Origin: JANWHF01 sp036276235
GTDB lineage: Bacteria; Planctomycetota; Phycisphaerae; Tepidisphaerales; Tepidisphaeraceae
Length of the DNA: 13,736 nucleotides
Assembly: GCA_036276235.1 (NCBI GenBank)
Contig: DATBDZ010000087.1
Location: 1-13,736 of the forward strand
Direction: 5' to 3'
Part shown: one piece after another, positions 5,481 through 12,689 of the stretch
How positions within the stretch are numbered: the stretch's first letter is position 1
How the letters are laid out: each line of letters opens with the position of its first letter
Program-made: the position numbers and the translations under genes
Notes under the pieces: generated by a model
Seen by the model: the letters and a program-made list of their open reading frames with translations, nothing else
The model's database searches: none
What the model was told of the DNA's origin: nothing

Positions 5481-6011
5481 ATGATGCCAAGACTATTTCG
5501 CGTACTTCTCGCCGCCTGCGCCTTGTATCTGATGATTGCTGCGGGGTGCACATCGCTAGAACCGCAGCCCGCGCCGAGCGCCGCTGAATCGGCTGCCACC
5601 GGCGGCGCACCACAGGACTCCCCCACCACCAAACCCGCCACGGTTCCCGGGCCCCTAGCATCCGGAGGCTTCAACTGGAACGAGTTGGCGATTCGATCCG
5701 TGGCCTTCGGCCAGCAGCGGCCGGTCTTCCGCTCGCCGACGGCGACGCTCGATGAGCTGGAGGTGCACATCACCACCTTAAACCCCGGCCAGGAACCGCA
5801 TCCGCCGCATCGGCATGCGTATGAAGAAATGATGCTGCTCAAGGAAGGATCTCTGGAGGCCACCGTCAACGGCCGCACCTTCACGCTCGCCGCCGGCTCG
5901 GTCCTCTTTCTCGCCCCCAACGATCTGCACGGCTGGCACAATAACGGCTCAACCCCCGCCACCTATTTCGTCCTCAGTTGGAAAACGCCGAAGACCGGAG
6001 CGGCGAAGTAG
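5481..6011 (+). CDS. cupin-domain lipoprotein
   Basis: 176 residues. The start MMPRLFRVLL plus hydrophobic core and lipobox LMIAAGC gives a lipoprotein signal peptide with the lipidated Cys near residue 22. A Pro/Ala/Thr-rich linker (to about residue 58) is followed by a single cupin barrel. Motif 1 is PHPPHRHAYEEMMLLKEG (His/His/Glu metal ligands) and motif 2 is GSVLFLAPNDLHGWHNNG (His). Cupins of this kind bind a metal and act as small enzymes or sensors; the ligand is unknown. The frame is open back to 5211 only because it reads through repeat copy 2; the ATG at 5481 is chosen for GGAGA eight bases upstream and the immediate signal peptide. The product is anchored outside the cytoplasmic membrane. 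Confidence 0.85.
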   Translation: MMPRLFRVLLAACALYLMIAAGCTSLEPQPAPSAAESAATGGAPQDSPTTKPATVPGPLASGGFNWNELAIRSVAFGQQRPVFRSPTATLDELEVHITTLNPGQEPHPPHRHAYEEMMLLKEGSLEATVNGRTFTLAAGSVLFLAPNDLHGWHNNGSTPATYFVLSWKTPKTGAAK

Positions 6012-6025
6012 GATTTGAGGAAGAC

Positions 6026-6666
6026 GTGATCCTCCGAATTCTCAAGAGAATCTCGTTGAGCATTCTGACGGCGGCATTACTCGTCGAAGTGGCCGCCCTG
6101 GCGATATATCCATTCCATTACAACCGAATCAAAAAATCCCAGGAGGCCATCTCTACATTTGGATTAATCCGAAGGTGTGGGCCATTTTGTACGAATCCCC
6201 CTCCCCGATTCAACGCGGGCCGGCAATACCGGCGGGGTTGCAACTGATGAATCCCGTCACCCCGAATACGGTAAATCCAGCCAGTCCAATGTTCCCTCCG
6301 GTTATGGTGAATGGGCGAACCAGTCAGACGACGTCGGTCGCGGCGCAGGCTTATGGAAACGCGCGGGTCAAGTGGTCTCATTCGCTAAAAAGCATTGCGT
6401 TCTTCGCGCCGCCCTTTGGCGCGTTCCAGCGGTTTCCGCTCGTGGCGGAGCACGATGGTTACATCTGGCAACAAGGCAGCCAATCGATGCTCCAGATGAC
6501 CGGCTATTGGTGGCTGATTCTTGGACTGATTCCGGTGCGAGTCTATTTCCTGAAGATGCGCGCCGCCCGTCGCCGGCGGGCTAACCAATGCGTCCACTGC
6601 GGCTACGACATGCGCGCCACTCAAGATCGATGCCCCGAATGCGGGACTGTTCCAGTTAAGAATTAA
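6026..6666 (+). CDS. membrane protein with C-terminal CxxC...CxxC zinc ribbon, frameshifted near 6131-6136
   Basis: Two overlapping frames together make one protein. Frame one starts with GTG at 6026 (GAGGA just upstream) and encodes ILKRISLSILTAALLVEVAAL, a transmembrane anchor, then PFHYNRIKK. Frame two is open from before 6121 and continues GGHLYIWINPKVWAILYE, a second hydrophobic stretch MTGYWWLILGLIPVRVYF, a basic segment and the zinc ribbon CVHCGYDMRATQDRCPEC (C-x2-C-x10-C-x2-C) up to the stop at 6666. One extra base in the A6 run at 6131-6136 would join them into 213 residues. This architecture, a membrane anchor with a tail CGYDxRxxxxxCPECG, is common in Phycisphaerae; its function is unknown to me. 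The break may be a sequencing error, a real pseudogene or slippage. Frame one alone would end at 6247. Confidence 0.7.
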
Positions 6667-7937
6667 TCCTTGAATACCAACGGCGCGAATTCGTGCAGGC
6701 TTCGGCGCCAGGTCAGGAACTCGTGGGCGGTATCTGGCGAGACGTATCCCGTGTTCTTCACGCCGGCTTTCTCCAGGGCGTCGTGATTTGAGTTGATGTT
6801 GTCGGGGTTCTCGCGGCTGCCGCAACTGCAGAAGACTACTTTCACTTTCTCCTTGAAGCCGGGCGTGCTGCTGACATCTTCGGGCGTGATGGTGCCGCCG
6901 CTGAACAGTCCGATGCGGGAGAATTTATCGAGATTCGCCAGCGTGATCCGCTTGGTCTCCATCCCGCCCATCGAAAGCCCAGCCATCGCGCGGTGCGGCT
7001 GATCGGAGAGCGTGCGGAAATTGGCGTCAACGTAAGGAATCAACTCGTTCACCAGAACGGTTTGGAACGGCCCAATGTTGAAATTGGCCAGGCCGCCGCC
7101 ACCCCTGCGCGCGGCGGGCTGGGTTGCGGGCGCGCCTCCAGCACCGCGCGCGGCAGGCGGCGGTCCACCGCGGCCACGCAAGCCGCCCAGCGGAACGTCA
7201 TTGGTCATGCCGTAAGTCATCACGATGAGAAACGGCTTGATCTTTCCCTCGGCGATCAGGTTATCCATGATCAGATTCGCATGGCCCTGCACGCTCCAGG
7301 CGGTTTCGTCCTCGCCCCAGCCGTGCTGAAGGTACAGCACCGGGTATCGTTCAAGGTTGATTGTCACATTGGAACCGGGCGATGCACCGCCGATGAGGCC
7401 GGGCGAATCGCTGGGGAATTGCTTTTTCTGATCCATCTCGTAGCCGGGCGGCGTGTACACAAATGCCCGGCGAAATGATTTCGTGCTAGGGGACGGAAAG
7501 AGAATCTGCTGCACGTTGCCGTGCGGCACATCCTTCAAAGCGTAAAAATCCTGGTCATGGGCAGGGATTTCAATGCCGCTTTCCCAGCGCGTGGAGCCGT
7601 AGTAGTTGCCGGTGCCGGGGTCATTAAAAGTGCCGCCGTCGATGGTGAGATGGTAGTAGTGGAAGCCCTCATCCAGAGGATTAGGCGTGGTTCCGACCCA
7701 CGCGCCATCCTCGCCTTTGGTGAGTGCAGTGCCGCCGCGCCCCAGGCCCACCCTGACGCTCTTGGCATCGGGCGCCACGACGCGAAACCGCGCGAAGCGC
7801 TGCGAGTTCACCTGTGGGTACGACTGACCCGGCTGGTTCAGAGTTGACGGCTTAAAATCCTCCGCCGCCGGCTCGGCCGTCTGCGCCGCCGCCGAAGCAG
7901 CGACCATCAGTGCAACACTAAGAAATGCAGATTTCAT
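6663..7937 (-). CDS. secreted esterase, CE1/esterase-D type, with N-terminal immunoglobulin-like (E-set) domain
   Basis: 424 residues. Residues 1-19 (MKSAFLSVALMVAASAAAQ) form a signal peptide. Residues about 45-130 (FRVVAPDAKSVRVGLGRGG ... GFHYYHLTIDG) resemble the E-set/CBM48-like domain preceding many acetyl-xylan and feruloyl esterases. The catalytic alpha/beta domain follows: YTPPGYE (161-167), YPVLYLQHGWGEDETAW (198-214), the nucleophile GLSMGG with Ser322, and His405 in DTAHEFLTWR. The likely role is deacylation of plant or algal polysaccharide outside the membrane; the exact ester is unknown. Residues 250-283 are a Gly/Pro/Ala/Arg low-complexity insertion. The start at 7937 is supported by AGGAGA seven bases upstream. 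The stop shares bases with the convergent gene's stop (TTAA). Confidence 0.9.
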   Translation of the reverse strand: MKSAFLSVALMVAASAAAQTAEPAAEDFKPSTLNQPGQSYPQVNSQRFARFRVVAPDAKSVRVGLGRGGTALTKGEDGAWVGTTPNPLDEGFHYYHLTIDGGTFNDPGTGNYYGSTRWESGIEIPAHDQDFYALKDVPHGNVQQILFPSPSTKSFRRAFVYTPPGYEMDQKKQFPSDSPGLIGGASPGSNVTINLERYPVLYLQHGWGEDETAWSVQGHANLIMDNLIAEGKIKPFLIVMTYGMTNDVPLGGLRGRGGPPPAARGAGGAPATQPAARRGGGGLANFNIGPFQTVLVNELIPYVDANFRTLSDQPHRAMAGLSMGGMETKRITLANLDKFSRIGLFSGGTITPEDVSSTPGFKEKVKVVFCSCGSRENPDNINSNHDALEKAGVKNTGYVSPDTAHEFLTWRRSLHEFAPLVFKD

Positions 7938-8101
7938 GACGGTATCTCCTGAACGTCATCAAGGATTTGGCTTACTCATACGTCTGCTCGCTATGACCGT
8001 CGCAGCATACCCACCTGTGTTCAAAGCAACATGATGAGATTTGCCCGGCAATGCGGATTATTGACCAATGCCCGTTTTAGCAGGAGGTAGTCGGCCACTC
8101 A

Positions 8102-9409
8102 TCAGTCGCCTTGCGGCGCTGGCTTTTCGCGGGGATCGTGTGGCATCTGCTTCAACAGCGAAAAGCGCTGCCTTCGCGGGACCAGTGAAACGCGCGCATT
8201 GGCGGCGACGAAGAAATGAAACAGAGCCAGCCGCCAGCGTAAAGCAAACGGCGGCTTGGGGAATACGTTTCCGGCAAGAATCGATAAGACAGCGCGATGG
8301 ACCTGCATCGGGCCGGCGCCATTCAGAAAAAGCTCGCGGAAGGAATGACGATAGTATTGCCGAATCATTTTGAAGAAGACGCCGGTCCCCCGCTCGACGA
8401 ACTTGCAGTAATCACGATAGGCGGTTTGCGGGGCGGCGTTTTGCTTGACGATGGCGATCACTTTCTTGGCCGCCATGTCGGCGGTGATCATGCTCAGCGT
8501 CACGCCCGTCGAGAAGATCGGATCGAGAAAGGCGGCGGCGTCGCCGATGAGGAAATAGCCCGGCCCCGCGTACGGGCGGCAGGTGTAGCTGAAATCTGCC
8601 GCGACCATATTCGTTTGTGGGCCGCTCGCTTGCGTCATTCGCGCCGACACCGCTGGGCAACGCGCGATCGCCCAGGCGAGCATGCGGTTGGCCGGCACGT
8701 TTACCTGCTTCACCAGATTCGGGTCGGCAACGAAGCCGACGCTCATCCGTTGCGGGTCGATCGGGATCATCCAAAACCAACCCTCATCGCACATGAAGAT
8801 GCCCGGATGCCCCGCCTCGCGACCACTTCGCCGCCGGACGTTTTCAAAGTGCGCGAAGTAGGCAACCTTCTGCAGCGCGGGATCATCGTATGCCTTGCGC
8901 GTACCGAGATGTCGCGCGATGACGGTGCCCTGGCCGCTGGCGTCGAAGAGAAAGCGCCCGTGAAATTCGCCCAACTCGGTACTGACAGCTACGTTGTTTT
9001 CTTCCAGCCGCAGGATCTCCTTGATGCCGACGCCTTCATGAATCTCGGCGCCGGCGGCTTGGGCTTCGCGGAGCAGCATCGCATCGAAAGAGGCGCGTTC
9101 GACGTTCATTGTCGGCTCGCCGGGCAGAAGGCCGCGCTCGAAGAGGAAGCAGGTGCTTTGCAGCTCATGGCCCATGGCGAATTCGACGCCGTATTTGGGC
9201 ATGTGCGGAATGGCCTCGATCACCTCGAGGAGGTTGAGCTCGCGAAAGAGCGCGGTATTGCGCGGCACCAGCGATTCGCCAATCCGAAAGCGCGGGAAGG
9301 TGGTTTTCTCAAAGAGCACGACGCGCAATCCAGCGCGAGCGAGAACCAGCGCCGCCGTCGCGCCGCCGGGGCCGCCGCCGATGATGATGGCGTCGTATGG
9401 ATCAGTCAT
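8102..9409 (-). CDS. FAD-dependent oxidoreductase, flavin halogenase-like
   Basis: 435 residues. The N-terminal FAD-binding motif is IIIGGGPGGATAALVLARAG (GxGxxG at 11-16), followed by FPRFRIGESLVPR (38-50), typical of flavin-dependent halogenases and related reductases. GIFMCDEGWFWMIPI contains WxWxIP (211-216), the halogenase hallmark. Lys72 in PKYGVEF is placed like the catalytic lysine of phenolic halogenases. FLIGDAAAFLDPIFSTGV (286-303) is the second FAD-contacting motif. Such enzymes use FADH2 and oxygen to form hypohalous acid, though some members are plain oxidoreductases. The gene lies 75 bp downstream of the chorismatase on the same strand, suggesting action on a chorismate-derived hydroxybenzoate. 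No Shine-Dalgarno is evident. The C-terminal region (about 345-435) is basic and partly hydrophobic. Halogenation is an inference. Confidence 0.82.
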   Translation of the reverse strand: MTDPYDAIIIGGGPGGATAALVLARAGLRVVLFEKTTFPRFRIGESLVPRNTALFRELNLLEVIEAIPHMPKYGVEFAMGHELQSTCFLFERGLLPGEPTMNVERASFDAMLLREAQAAGAEIHEGVGIKEILRLEENNVAVSTELGEFHGRFLFDASGQGTVIARHLGTRKAYDDPALQKVAYFAHFENVRRRSGREAGHPGIFMCDEGWFWMIPIDPQRMSVGFVADPNLVKQVNVPANRMLAWAIARCPAVSARMTQASGPQTNMVAADFSYTCRPYAGPGYFLIGDAAAFLDPIFSTGVTLSMITADMAAKKVIAIVKQNAAPQTAYRDYCKFVERGTGVFFKMIRQYYRHSFRELFLNGAGPMQVHRAVLSILAGNVFPKPPFALRWRLALFHFFVAANARVSLVPRRQRFSLLKQMPHDPREKPAPQGD

Positions 9410-9484
9410 GAAGAAAATTGGGTGGCATGGGCTCGCGACAGCGTGCCCGTGGCGTTTGTGTGTGGCTCTAAACCGCGTCGCGGC

Positions 9485-10420
9485 TCAACCCCCGCTGCCC
9501 TCAGCCAGGCCCTCGATCTCCACAAGCAATTCCGCGCGGCACAGTTCCGCCCGGACCATCTCGATCCGCTCGACCATCGCGAATGCCGGCGCGATCAGCG
9601 CGCTGATGGCCTCGCGGTCGGCGGCCCTGGAATAATAAACCCGCAACTCGCGGAAGCGCGAGAGCCATTGCGGAATCTCATGCGGTTCGATCGTCGTCGA
9701 TCCGCAGGCGGCGGCGATCAGCCACGCCAGATTCTCCAGCGTCTCGGCGGTTTGCTGCGTGAGATCTTTCAGATGAATCGAATCTTCCCCGCGAATGCTG
9801 GCGGTGCCGCCGACGAGAACCAGCGGCCCGCGCCGGGCGTGTTGCATGACAGTGGCCCGGGCGAAACAGGGAGGCACCGGCCCAAAGCGGCGCGAGTAGC
9901 GATACGGCGCCACCTGCCGCGGGTTGGCGACGGCGCGGCCAGGAGCATCGGCAGCCAGCGCATGAATCACCAGATCGCGGCCATCGTACCCCACCGCCGA
10001 CGCCGACGGCACCAGCCGCGCGAATTCGCTTTCGCCGAAGCATTCGCCGAAAGCCTTGAATCGCCCGGCGTTGAAGTTCATGTAGCGATCGACGCCCTCG
10101 CCGGTTGGCCGATGAATGTGCGGCACATAATTCCAGATGCGCACCGGATGCGGCGTCGCCGTCGTCTTCAGCGCGGCCGCCAAAGATCGATACGCCTCGG
10201 CCACTTTCTCTTCAACCGATTGCGGTTCAAGCGCATCGACATCGCAGATGCACGCGGAGGCCAGCGAAAGAGATCGCGAGGATTCGAGGCCGGTCACACT
10301 TCCCGGAAGGTTTTTCTCCACCGCGCGTGCGCCCCCCTCCTTCAGAAGCTTCCTGACCCAATTCGGCAGAATCGCCGGCTCGAGATCGACCCAGAAGATT
10401 TGCTGCGAAGAAACTGTCAT
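9485..10420 (-). CDS. chorismatase, FkbO/Hyg5/XanB2 family
   Basis: 311 residues, close to the usual length of this family. Conserved blocks are RIWNYVPHIHRPTG (94-107) and DRYMNFNAGRFKAF (111-124). NPRQVAPYRYSRRFGPVPP (166-184), FARATV, GGTASIRGEDSIH (204-216) and CRAELLVEIEG (294-304) follow. FkbO, Hyg5 and XanB2 fold like YjgF/RidA trimers and split chorismate to a dihydroxycyclohexadiene acid or to 3-hydroxybenzoate (XanB2 also to 4-hydroxybenzoate). Which product this one makes depends on a few active-site residues and is not decided here; Cys294 could be relevant. It is the first gene of a probable unit with the halogenase-like gene. No strong ribosome site precedes the ATG at 10420. 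Family confident. Confidence 0.9.
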   Translation of the reverse strand: MTVSSQQIFWVDLEPAILPNWVRKLLKEGGARAVEKNLPGSVTGLESSRSLSLASACICDVDALEPQSVEEKVAEAYRSLAAALKTTATPHPVRIWNYVPHIHRPTGEGVDRYMNFNAGRFKAFGECFGESEFARLVPSASAVGYDGRDLVIHALAADAPGRAVANPRQVAPYRYSRRFGPVPPCFARATVMQHARRGPLVLVGGTASIRGEDSIHLKDLTQQTAETLENLAWLIAAACGSTTIEPHEIPQWLSRFRELRVYYSRAADREAISALIAPAFAMVERIEMVRAELCRAELLVEIEGLAEGSGG

Positions 10421-11079
10421 GAACCCGATGGTGCCCAGAGACCCTAGAGAAAAGAAATCTATCGCCGAGGCCGCTCGCTCACAAGGCGAACACGCCTGTG
10501 ATTTAATCTAACTTGTTGACATGCTTCGATTGCGATCGTGAGTAGTGGGCAGCGTGGGTGCCACAGGTCGGCGTACTCGCAGACCTGTGTCTTGTCCGGC
10601 GAGCGTAACGCACAAGTCTCGGAGTACCGCGACCTGTGGCACCCGTCCAGAAACTCAAACTGACCTACCGCTCATTTGTGAGGCTTGGCCCGTGTATCAC
10701 CGGAGGTGGCCATTCGCGCGGGTACCTCACCTCACCAAGTTTCCCTCATACCCAAGTCGTTGTTAAACCCCAAGACGCCGCCGCACCCGTTCCAAATCTC
10801 GCGCTGCATCACAAACCAGGGAGTTGCTCCCGTGTCGTAGTATGAGCACGGCTAGTTTTCGACATTTTATCTGGTTTCGGGCGCTGCCTGCTTCCACTTG
10901 AACGGGTAAAACCCGATTTTCGCGTCGAATCCGTGTCTGGTGGTGTGACGCGTGGCCAGGCCAGGTCGAAACGAGTTGGACGCAGTGGGATTTAGGTCAT
11001 TACGGGCGGGGCTCATATTGCGGGGGAAGCGAAGGCGCCGCGGCCATTTTGGGACGAGCGCGGAAAGAGTATCGACGCC
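10421..11079. other. long gene-free stretch between the chorismatase and the response regulator
   Basis: This 659-bp divergent region has no convincing gene; the 73-codon frame at 10545-10766 is mostly repeat. It contains the inverted repeat at 10556-10644 and a short hairpin CGGGT-AAA-ACCCG followed by ATTTT (10903-10919), too weak to call a terminator. TTGACA (10516-10521) lies upstream of the repeat without a good -10 box at proper spacing. The rest shows no structure I can name. Promoters for both flanking genes must be here but are not clear-cut. Confidence 0.5.
10556..10644. repeat. inverted-repeat element, family D (GGGTGCCACAGGTC)
   Basis: Arms at 10556-10578 and 10622-10644 are inverted repeats of 23 bp with two mismatches (GGGTGCCACAGGTC ... 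GACCTGTGGCACCC). A second, inner pair, AGACCTGTG (10581-10589) and CACAAGTCT (10611-10619), matches with one mismatch. The 89-bp unit can thus fold as nested stems. It is noncoding and of unknown role. Confidence 0.7.
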
Positions 11080-11457
11080 ATGGGCGAAAGTGCACCTTTA
11101 GTTGCGGTCGTGGATGATGAGCCGGGCGTGTGTCGGGCGCTGGGGCGGCTGCTGCGATCGGCGGGGTTTGAGGTCGTCACGTTCACCGAAGGAACGGAGT
11201 TTCTGAAATTTGTGGATGAGAGGAAGGTCGATTGCGCGGTCTTCGACCTGCACATGCCGCACTTGGGCGGCCTGGACTTGCAGTCGCGGCTCGATCAGGC
11301 GGGGAAGCGCGTACCGGTCGTTCTCATCACCGGACAAGAGTCGCAGGAAACCCAGCGGCGGGCGATGGAAGCCGGCGCGGTCGCCTATCTGCGAAAGCCG
11401 ACCGATGAAAAGCAACTGGTGGCCGCCGTCGCAAAGGGGATCGGGCGGGCGTCGTAG
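11080..11457 (+). CDS. stand-alone response regulator receiver domain (FixJ-like)
   Basis: 125 residues that form one receiver domain and nothing else. Acidic pocket Asp12-Asp13 in VAVVDDEP, phosphoacceptor Asp56 in CAVFDLHMPHLGGLDL, conserved Thr84 in VVLITGQ, Tyr103 and Lys106 in AYLRKPTDE are all present, so phosphorylation should be possible. The sequence style (LITGQ, AGAVAYLRKP) is that of FixJ/NodW-type receivers, but the LuxR-type DNA-binding domain is absent, and the protein ends just after the last helix. Its output is therefore by protein contact, or it acts as a phosphate relay. No histidine kinase is in the window, so the partner is unknown. The start at 11080 follows GGAAAGAG at a slightly long distance. 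Confidence 0.93.
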   Translation: MGESAPLVAVVDDEPGVCRALGRLLRSAGFEVVTFTEGTEFLKFVDERKVDCAVFDLHMPHLGGLDLQSRLDQAGKRVPVVLITGQESQETQRRAMEAGAVAYLRKPTDEKQLVAAVAKGIGRAS

Positions 11458-11604
11458 CAAACACGAACGCTTCGGTCGAGCGTGACCAAGCCGGAGAAAT
11501 TATTGCTTCTGCGCCGCCGCCGCTGCAATGGATGAAGGCTGGTTAGCGCAGCAGTGCCTACATGCAAAACCGGGCGTGTAACAATTTCGGTGCCGCGTCT
11601 TGTC

Positions 11605-11712
11605 CCCTCCTCCGGTACTCCGGGGGAGGGTTAGGGTGGGGGCCGTTTGCGCAATTGACACTTATTCGACACAACCCCCACCCCAGCCCTCCCCCGGAGT
11701 ACCGGAGGAGGG
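11605..11712 (-). repeat. hairpin/G-quadruplex repeat element (family A), copy 3, inverted orientation
   Basis: Perfect 26-bp terminal inverted repeats lie at 11605-11630 and 11687-11712. The asymmetric core, read on the minus strand, is TTGTGTCGAATAAG then TGTCAA then TTGCGCAAACGGC. It aligns with copies 1 and 2, so this copy is inverted. The plus strand at 11622-11642 has the pattern G5-A-G3-TTA-G3-T-G5, and the minus strand at 11675-11695 has a similar four-tract run: both ends are G-quadruplex capable. Confidence 0.9.
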
Positions 11713-11770
11713 AGAAATGCAGCCGCCTAACGTGTCACGCACCCTGCAAAACCCCGAAAATACGGTGTTT

Positions 11771-11799
11771 TTGACCATCCCCGGCCACCCGGCTACACT
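11771..11799 (+). promoter_or_regulatory. promoter of tRNA-Ser
   Basis: TTGACC (11771-11776) and TACACT (11794-11799) are separated by exactly 17 bases, and the expected start (about 11806) is seven bases before the mature tRNA. It is the best sigma70-like promoter in the window. Confidence 0.75.
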
Positions 11800-11812
11800 T
11801 GCGGCACAACCT

Positions 11813-11899
11813 GGAGGCGTGGCAGAGCGGCCGAATGCGCCGGTCTTGAAAACCGGTGGGCCCGCAAGGGTCCCGTGAGTTCGAATCTCACCGCCTCCG
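11813..11899 (+). tRNA. tRNA-Ser (anticodon UGA)
   Basis: An 87-base class II tRNA. Acceptor strands GGAGGCG (11813-11819) and CGCCTCC (11892-11898) pair perfectly, with discriminator G at 11899. The anticodon stem CCGGT/ACCGG encloses the loop CTTGAAA, giving anticodon TGA, which reads UCA and related serine codons. A long variable arm GGGCCC-GCAA-GGGTCCC, diagnostic of serine, is followed by the T arm GTGAG-TTCGAAT-CTCAC. The CCA end is not encoded. A run of six T (11901-11906) follows immediately. Confidence 0.97.
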
Positions 11900-12128
11900 A
11901 TTTTTTCACAGGATCATTCGCCGGCGGCGGCAGTCCATTCCCCTTCTTCAAATCCTGCACGACGAGGGCAGTTGGGCGATATCGGGCATCTGAAACTCAA
12001 AAGATGGGCCGATCCGTTCATCGCCTAGGGCAGTCTGGCATGCTCATTCTACGACGCCGATTGCGCAACGTAGTGAAAAGTCTCGCGAAGGGTGGTACGG
12101 TTCGTCCACTGATCTCCAGGTGAGAAAC

Positions 12129-12689
12129 GTGGAAACGACAGCAGCCGCAAATCCCCCGCCGCCGCCGCGGACAATGTCCCGCGGCCGCATGTGGCTCGCA
12201 TCCGGCGTCATCGTCTTTATCGTTGTTGGCCAGTTGTACGACACGATTCGCGCTCGCGAGAACTGGCCGTTTTCAAACTATCCGATGTTCGCGCGGCTGA
12301 CCGAGCACTCAGACTATTCGCGGCTGGTGATGCGCGGCGTGCTTCGCAATGGTCATGAAGTTGAGCTGGGCGATCCGGATTATTCGGCGCCGATGCCGGT
12401 GGATCATGTTCGCGTGGCGCTGGAACATGCCGAGCGATCTGCCGACCCGGTGGCGCAGATGAAGGCGGTGCTCCAGCAATACATGACGCACTACGAAGCG
12501 CGGCGAAAGGCCGGCTTGCACAAGGGTGAGCCGCTGCGCGGGGTTCATGTTTATTTGCTGCGCTGGCGGCACATCGATCCCTGGGCGAGCAATGCGCATC
12601 GCCCCGATCAATCGATCCTGATCTTCAACACGCTGAACCCGCGAAAGCCGCCAAAGGTTGCATTGCAGGAATCAACGGAGGGCATGTGA
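12129..12689 (+). CDS. membrane-anchored protein with WPFSNYPMF motif, partner of the HTTM protein
   Basis: 186 residues. A short proline-rich cytoplasmic head (NPPPPPR) is followed by one transmembrane helix (about 21-37, MWLASGVIVFIVVGQLY). Then comes the motif NWPFSNYPMFA (45-55) and a soluble domain with a helical region (DHVRVALEHAERSADPVAQM) and a predicted strand VHVYLLRWRHID (139-150). WPFxxYPMF-type proteins are, as I recall, often encoded next to HTTM proteins; their function is unknown. The stop overlaps the next start (GTGA), so the two are translationally coupled. I prefer the GTG at 12129 because AGGTGA lies five bases upstream; the GTG at 12120 in the same frame has no such site. 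Confidence 0.75.
   Translation: METTAAANPPPPPRTMSRGRMWLASGVIVFIVVGQLYDTIRARENWPFSNYPMFARLTEHSDYSRLVMRGVLRNGHEVELGDPDYSAPMPVDHVRVALEHAERSADPVAQMKAVLQQYMTHYEARRKAGLHKGEPLRGVHVYLLRWRHIDPWASNAHRPDQSILIFNTLNPRKPPKVALQESTEGM

Larger units (their letters stand above)
11458..11812. other. gene-free stretch before tRNA-Ser
   Basis: It holds repeat element copy 3 (11605-11712) and the tRNA promoter (11771-11799). A small palindrome ACGCT-TCGGTCG-AGCGT (11467-11483) follows the response regulator stop but lacks a T-run. I see no gene. Confidence 0.6.

Noticed and set aside
8297..10447. 716-codon open frame on the plus strand
   Set aside because: It lies wholly antisense to the FAD oxidoreductase and chorismatase, both with unmistakable motifs. 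Its translation is rich in Arg, His and Asp with no domain, as expected of a shadow frame in GC-rich DNA.
10545..10766. 73-codon plus-strand frame
   Set aside because: About half of it is the inverted repeat at 10556-10644, and no ribosome site or motif is present.
11875..12123. 82-codon plus-strand frame
   Set aside because: It starts inside tRNA-Ser and has no protein-like features.
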